Source: Moorena sp. SIOASIH (GTDB lineage Bacteria > Cyanobacteriota > Cyanobacteriia > Cyanobacteriales > Coleofasciculaceae). Taken from it: 64,000 nucleotides of DNA. The stretch spans positions 1 to 64,000 of the forward strand of contig NZ_JAAHIH010000007.1 of the NCBI RefSeq assembly GCF_010671925.1, in the 5' to 3' direction. The position numbers were made by a program, and so were the translations under genes. The stretch's first letter is position 1. Each line of letters opens with the position of its first letter. Below are positions 61,001-64,000 of the stretch, in pieces. Under the pieces are notes generated by a model. The model saw only the letters and a program-made list of their open reading frames with translations, had not been told where the DNA came from and made no database searches.

Positions 61001-64000
61001 GGATATTTGACCTCATCCTCGGTGCTGGTAATGGCGTAGCTGATGGTGGTGTTATGGTCACCTTCGACAATCGTGTCATCCAGCGCCTGTACCGTAATGG
61101 TTGTGGGGGTAGTATCCGTGAGGCTCACTACGACTTCGTTGTCAAAGTTCTGCCCATCGAGACTGATTTCACTGTTTTCATCAGCAGTAATGGTGATTTC
61201 TACTGCCCCGGCTGGAAGACTGTCCAGAGCAATTGTATAAGTACCAGGCTCTCCCGCTTCCGCGATAGGGGAAATCTGCGTGATCAGCACTTGACCAGGA
61301 ACAACTACGTCATTATCAGTAATGGTGATCTCGGTGGCTGGGATAATCAGAGTATCAGGATATTTGTCTGAATCCTCGGTGTTAGTAATGGCGTAGCTGA
61401 TGGTAGTGTTATGGTCACCTTCGACAATCGTGTCATCCAGCGCTTGTACCGTAATGGTTGTGGGGGTAGTATCCGTGAGGCTCACTACGACTTCGTTGTC
61501 GAAGGTCTCCCCATCAAGACTGATTTCACTGTTGTCATCGGCAGTAATAGTGATTTCTACTGCCCCAGCTGGAAGACTGTCCAGAGCAATGGTATACTCC
61601 TGTGTCTCTCCCCCTTCAGTCAGAGGGGAAATCTCGCTGATCACCACTTGACCAGGAACAACTGCGTCATTATCAGTAATGGTGATCTCGGTGGCTGGGA
61701 TAATCAGAGTATCAGGATATTTGCCCTCATCCCCGGTGTTGGTAATGGCGTAGCTGATGGTGGTGTTATGGTCACCTTCGACAATCGTGTCATCCAGCGC
61801 TTGTACCGTAATGGTTGTGGGGGTAGTATCCGTGAGGCTCACTACGACTTCGTTGTCGAAGGTCTCCCCATCAAGACTGATTTCACTGTTGTCATCGGCA
61901 GTAATAGTGATTTCTACTGCCCCAGCTGGAAGACTGTCCAGAGCAATGGTATACTCCTGTGTCTCTCCCCCTTCAGTCAGAGGGGAAATCTCGCTGATCA
62001 CCACTTGACCAGGAACAACTGCGTCATTATCAGTAATGGCAATCTCGGTGGATGGGATCTCGAGAGTCAATGGATATTTGTCTGAATCCCCAGTGCTGGT
62101 AATCTCGTAGCTGATGGTGCTGCTGTGCTCACCTTCGACAACCGTGTCATCCACCGCCTGTACTGTAATGGTTTTGGGGGTGGTATCCCCTAGGCTCACC
62201 ATCACTTCGTTCGAGAAGGTCTCCCCATCAACACGGATTTCACTGTTCTCATCGGCAGTAATCTTGATCTCTACTGGTCCATCTGGAACAGTGTTTAGAG
62301 CAATGGTATACTCCCCAGGTTCTCCTCCTTCGGTCAGAGGGGAAATCGGGGTGATGATCACTTGAGCAGGGTCGGTAATATTGGTAGTGAGTTCTCCAAC
62401 TAAGCCAACAGTATAGTTTTCATCCTCGGAAACTGTAACTTCGTAGCTGATTTGACTGGTGTGCTCCCCTTCAACTTGGTCATCATCTACCGGCTGCACC
62501 GTGATTTCTTTTTCCAGAGTCTCAGCGTTGAAAGTAATGACTTGCTCCAAAGCAAACTCTTGATCATCTACCTTGATTAGACTCTGGTCATCAGCAGTCA
62601 GCTTAACCGTTACATCCCCAGTGGGTCGGATACTTAAAGCAACTGTGTAGATTCCCTCTTGACCCTCTTGGACAGACACAGGACCATCGATGAACAGGAT
62701 TCCAGGGTCATCGTCTGCAATATTGGCAGTAAATGATGGACCTTCTCCGATAGGATAGTTCTCAAGATCTTCTGTATCGCTAACTCTGTGAGTGATGGTG
62801 CTAGTGTGAACCCCTTCTACCAGAGCATCCTGAGCTGCTCGTACCGTAATGGTTTGTTCGAGTTTTTCTGGGTTGAGGGTAATGATTTGCTGAGAGTTAA
62901 AGTTGGTGCCATCAAGACTAATTGTACTCTGGTTATCAGCTTGGATAGTAATCTCTACTGCTCCGGTGGGAGGAGTGTTCAAAGAAACTGTGTAAGTGCC
63001 TGAACCATTGTCTTCAGTGATAGTGATGGCCTGGCTGAAGATTAGCCCAGAGTCATTATCAGTAATATCGACAGTGATCTCTTCTGCTAGCTCGCCCAGG
63101 TCATAGTCTAGGTCTTCGGAAGCAATTTCATGGCTAATTTTGCTAGTGTGATCACCTTCGACCTGATCATCATCTAACCCCTGTACTGTAATTTCTTTTT
63201 CCAGGGTTTCAGCGTTGAGGATAATTTCTTGCTCAGGGGCAAACTCTCCGTCACCGACTTTGATTAGACTCTGGTCATCGGCTTTGATAGTGACTGTTAC
63301 GTCACTAGTCGGCACGGTGCTTAAGCCAATTGTGTAAGTATCTTCTTGACCTTCTTCCACAGACAAGGTAGTCTTGCTGAAAAGAATCCCAGGGTTATTA
63401 TCTGTAATTGTGGCACTGAACGAGCCACTAATTCCTATAGGATAGTTAGTGTTATCCTCGGTCTGAGTCACTTCGTGGCTGATAGTGCTGGTGTGAGTTC
63501 CTTCAACCAGATCGTCATCAGGGGCTTGTACAGTGATGGTTTCTTGGAGTTTTTCTGGGTTGAGAGTAATAACTTGCTCTTTGGCAAACTCCCCTTCACC
63601 TACCTTGATCTCACTATCGTCATCAGCGGTCAGAGTAACGGTCACCTCTCCAGTAGGCAGAGTATTTAAAGCAACTGTGTAAGTCCCTTCATCACCGCCT
63701 TCTGTGATTGCGATCGCATCACTAAAGATTAGTCCAGGGTCATTGTCAGTAATGTCGATAGTAACATCCTCGATCTCCTGGTCTAGAGGATAATTGGTGG
63801 TATCACTTGAACCAGTAATTTTATGGCTGATAGTGCTGCTGTGGGGGCCTTCCACAGCGGTGTCATCAACGACCTGGACTGTGATAGTTTGCCGTATAGT
63901 TTCCCTGAGCTGGATCGGAAAGCTAGAAGCAAAGTTAATACCACCGTCTATACTGATTCTAGTCTGTGGATCAGCGGTGATAGTGACTTCTACTGAACCA
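55027..64000 (-). CDS. Giant Calx-beta-repeat surface protein (5' end beyond window)
   Basis: At least 2,990 residues; the frame stays open to base 64000, so the N-terminus is missing. From the window edge to about 56340 it consists of some 22-24 repeats of 118-119 residues (354-357 bp). Each runs as GEYTIALDTEPAGPVEITIT, ADxNSEISLDGETF, TITVQAVDDDIVEGEHTSTI, SYxITxTGDxxKYPDTLEIP, ending ITITDNDA. Calx-beta domains bind Ca2+ through such acidic turns. One more Calx-beta domain of the animal-exchanger type (VTITASDLEAAEKDQDPGSI) follows. Then come about six FG-GAP/VCBS-like repeats with DFDGDGENDDVFW or DIDNDGQYDIVW. Likely secreted, Ca2+-stabilised adhesin or sheath protein. Several neighbouring repeats are almost identical at DNA level, showing recent duplication. 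Confidence 0.9.
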   Translation of the reverse strand, partial: GSVEVTITADPQTRISIDGGINFASSFPIQLRETIRQTITVQVVDDTAVEGPHSSTISHKITGSSDTTNYPLDQEIEDVTIDITDNDPGLIFSDAIAITEGGDEGTYTVALNTLPTGEVTVTLTADDDSEIKVGEGEFAKEQVITLNPEKLQETITVQAPDDDLVEGTHTSTISHEVTQTEDNTNYPIGISGSFSATITDNNPGILFSKTTLSVEEGQEDTYTIGLSTVPTSDVTVTIKADDQSLIKVGDGEFAPEQEIILNAETLEKEITVQGLDDDQVEGDHTSKISHEIASEDLDYDLGELAEEITVDITDNDSGLIFSQAITITEDNGSGTYTVSLNTPPTGAVEITIQADNQSTISLDGTNFNSQQIITLNPEKLEQTITVRAAQDALVEGVHTSTITHRVSDTEDLENYPIGEGPSFTANIADDDPGILFIDGPVSVQEGQEGIYTVALSIRPTGDVTVKLTADDQSLIKVDDQEFALEQVITFNAETLEKEITVQPVDDDQVEGEHTSQISYEVTVSEDENYTVGLVGELTTNITDPAQVIITPISPLTEGGEPGEYTIALNTVPDGPVEIKITADENSEIRVDGETFSNEVMVSLGDTTPKTITVQAVDDTVVEGEHSSTISYEITSTGDSDKYPLTLEIPSTEIAITDNDAVVPGQVVISEISPLTEGGETQEYTIALDSLPAGAVEITITADDNSEISLDGETFDNEVVVSLTDTTPTTITVQALDDTIVEGDHNTTISYAITNTGDEGKYPDTLIIPATEITITDNDAVVPGQVVISEISPLTEGGETQEYTIALDSLPAGAVEITITADDNSEISLDGETFDNEVVVSLTDTTPTTITVQALDDTIVEGDHNTTISYAITNTEDSDKYPDTLIIPATEITITDNDVVVPGQVLITQISPIAEAGEPGTYTIALDSLPAGAVEITITADENSEISLDGQNFDNEVVVSLTDTTPTTITVQALDDTIVEGDHNTTISYAITSTEDEVKYPDTLDIPATEITITDNDADAAGQVLISPISPLTEGGEPGNYTIALDTVPDGPVEIKITADDNSEIRVDGEIFDTEVTVSLADTTPKTITVQAVDDESVEGEHTSTISYTITNTGDEVKYPDTLNIPSTEITITDNDTTPGQVLITEISPLMEGGEPGTYTIALDTEPAGPVEIKITADDNSEIRVDGETFSKEVMVSLSDLSAKTITVQAVDDDIVEGEHTSTISYAITNTGDEAKYPDTLNIPSTEITITDNDTTPGQVLITEISPLMEGGEPGTYTIALDTEPAGPVEIKITADDNSEIRVDGETFSKEVMVSLSDLSAKTITVQAVDDDIVEGEHTSTISYAITNTGDEAKYPDTLEIPSTEITITDNDADAAGQVLITEISPLMEGGEPGTYTIALDTEPAGPVEIKITADENSEISLDGESFDNEVMVTLSDLSPKTITIQAVDDDIVEGEHTSTISYAITNTGDEAKYPDTLNIPSTEITITDNDTTPGQVLITEISPLMEGGEPGTYTIALDTEPAGPVEIKITADDNSEIRVDGETFSKEVMVSLSDLSAKTITVQAVDDDIVEGEHTSTISYTITNTGDEAKYPDTLEIPSTEITITDNDPAPPGQVLISEISPLTEGGEPQEYTIALDTEPTGPVEITITADDNSEISVDGETFDNEVVVTLEDTTPTTITVQALDDTIVEGDHNTTISYAITNTGDEAQYPDTLEIPASEITITDNDPILGQVLITEISSLTEGAEPGTYTIALDTEPAGPVEITITADEDSEISLDGETFENEVVVSLEDTNPTTITVQALDDTIVEGEHTSTISYAITSTEDEAKYPDTLEISATEITITDNDADAAGQVIISEISPLMEGGEPQEYTIALDTEPAGPVEIKITADENSEISLDGETFSNEVMVSLSDLSPKTITVQAVDDDSVEDEHTSTISYEITNTGDEVKYPDTLEIPATEITITDNDTTPGQVIITEISPLMEGGDPQEYTIALDTEPAGPVEIKITADDNSEISLDGETFSNEVMVTLEDTAATTIMVQAVDDDIVEGEHTSTISYEITSTGDEAKYPDTLEIPASEITITDNDADAAGLVLISEISPLMEGGEAQEYTIALDTEPAGPVEITITADDNTEISLDGETFSTEVMVTLEDTAATTIMVQAVDDTMVEGEHTSTISYEITSSGDLDKYPETLNIPSTEITITDNDAVVPGQVNISEIAPLTEGGESGEYTIALDTEPAGPVEITITADENSEISLDGETFSKEVKVTLEDTTAETITVQAVDDDIVEGDHTSTISYEITSTGDEAKYPDTLEIPASEITITDNDADDVGQVLISEISGLTEGGEAQEYTIALDTEPAGPVEIKIMADDESEISLDGETFSTEVMVTLEDTTPTTITVMAVDDNFLEGDHNTTISYEITSTGDEVKYPDTLNIPSTEISITDNESVTTTPEIIISENPILFEGGTGIYTVALTKTPTGEVEITIKADDQTEISLDGTTFASEQVLTFNEAKLQTITVRGLDDQEVEGDHESTISHEITKSEDTVNYPLGDVGLVTASIFDNDIPIVTITASDLEAAEKDQDPGSITITRSGDTTEELTVSYMTFGSTATADDYSETLNGSVTIAAGESSVELKITPEIDSLIEEGDETVNLVLNTSEDYNLVGKTFAQITIADDISSVPDNSTRFVWRNPLTGDNILWKIDATQQVNTVTLPTETDLNFEIQGTGDFDGDGENDDVFWLNNVTGAIQYWQGQGEEIKEMVIDAGEVNLLEWELTEFADFNGDLKDDLLAYKPDTGEVAILTIDGETLVNQGILERDGQALLITQDTGWQIEGSGNFSGGDKHQILWRNQNTGEVGIWEIDGNELVDAASVTRDDEPVLAPSSTGWQIEGVADFSNDGQEQILWYNSESGQIATWQMSNKALVKGEILTQDGQPLAILPSDGWSIQGVADIDNDGQYDIVWNNNNTIAFWQLNGSALRDALVIDQPPEAGFNPSLI
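59460..60600. repeat. Near-identical tandem 354-357-bp repeats within the giant gene
   Basis: Three successive units (about 59515, 59869 and 60226) share long runs such as TTGGCACTGAGATCACTGAG and GTATCTAGAGCAATGGTATA with almost no differences, more alike than other units of the gene. This points to recent unequal crossing-over or gene conversion. Confidence 0.8.

Noticed and set aside
55027..64000. Numerous plus-strand open frames of 60-224 codons opposite the giant gene
   Set aside because: They recur every 354-357 bp with the repeat unit, so they are antisense shadows of the Calx-beta repeats, without ribosome-binding sites.
1..64000. tRNA or rRNA genes
   Set aside because: I looked for T-loop and acceptor-stem patterns and saw none convincing; a covariance-model scan would settle it.

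Overview
The window is chromosomal DNA from a filamentous cyanobacterium. The evidence is hetR, the clpR-clpP3 pair, small photosystem II proteins (Psb34-type), an NtcB-type regulator, the cyanobacterial 2-oxoglutarate decarboxylase/succinic-semialdehyde dehydrogenase pair, many GCGATCGC (HIP1) sites and abundant heptanucleotide tandem repeats. The unusual load of repeats and pseudogenes, plus specialised-metabolite genes, suggests a large-genome marine filamentous lineage such as Moorena/Lyngbya. That placement is inference.

Layout. 0.7-3.7 kb: an NtcB-like LysR regulator followed by a TrpD-family protein, then a secreted Cys-repeat protein. 4.7-6.8 kb: a lipoprotein and a coiled-coil membrane protein. 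7.7-18.4 kb (minus strand): a mycosporine-like amino acid (MAA) locus with intact mysA, mysB and mysC, then decayed genes: a Rossmann oxidoreductase stub, a symporter stub, a nitroreductase remnant, an NRPS thioesterase remnant, an EamA transporter split by a MITE, and a D-Ala-D-Ala-ligase-like tail. Intact EamA, O-methyltransferase and sodium:solute symporter genes lie among them. 19.7-21.4 kb: a defence/toxin scrapyard (hicB, dead hicA, a papain-fold toxin with a putative immunity partner, HsdM-like tails). 21.5-23.4 kb: ftsH. 24.2-26.4 kb: tandemly amplified psb34/psb35-like genes. 26.9-30.7 kb: VWA protein, clpR, clpP3, a J-domain protein. 31-33 kb: direct repeats and a broken IS607-type element. 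33.2-38.1 kb: a putative RiPP locus (HopA1-type lyase, APH-type kinase, two duplicated double-glycine precursors). 38.5-42.2 kb: the TCA-bypass pair. 43.5-49.6 kb: signalling genes (FHA-GAF-cyclase, Ser/Thr kinase, haem-binding DUF3365-HAMP sensor, PhnD-like lipoprotein). 50.6-53.4 kb: hetR, a VTE6-like kinase, a VOC protein. 53.5-54.7 kb: an apparently intact tnpB. 55-64 kb: a giant Calx-beta-repeat surface protein that runs off the window.

Three themes stand out. First, the HopA1/APH pair beside two Cys-free double-glycine precursors looks like a phosphorylation-elimination RiPP dehydratase system with few described relatives; it is the best candidate for an undescribed system. Second, the MAA locus keeps the three core genes to mycosporine-glycine but holds only remnants of what look like both kinds of terminal enzyme (D-Ala-D-Ala-ligase type and NRPS thioesterase). 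Third, several families of small palindromic mobile elements, many filled with 7-bp tandem repeats, have inserted throughout. Some have visible target-site duplications, one splits a transporter gene, and one forms the mysC start codon.
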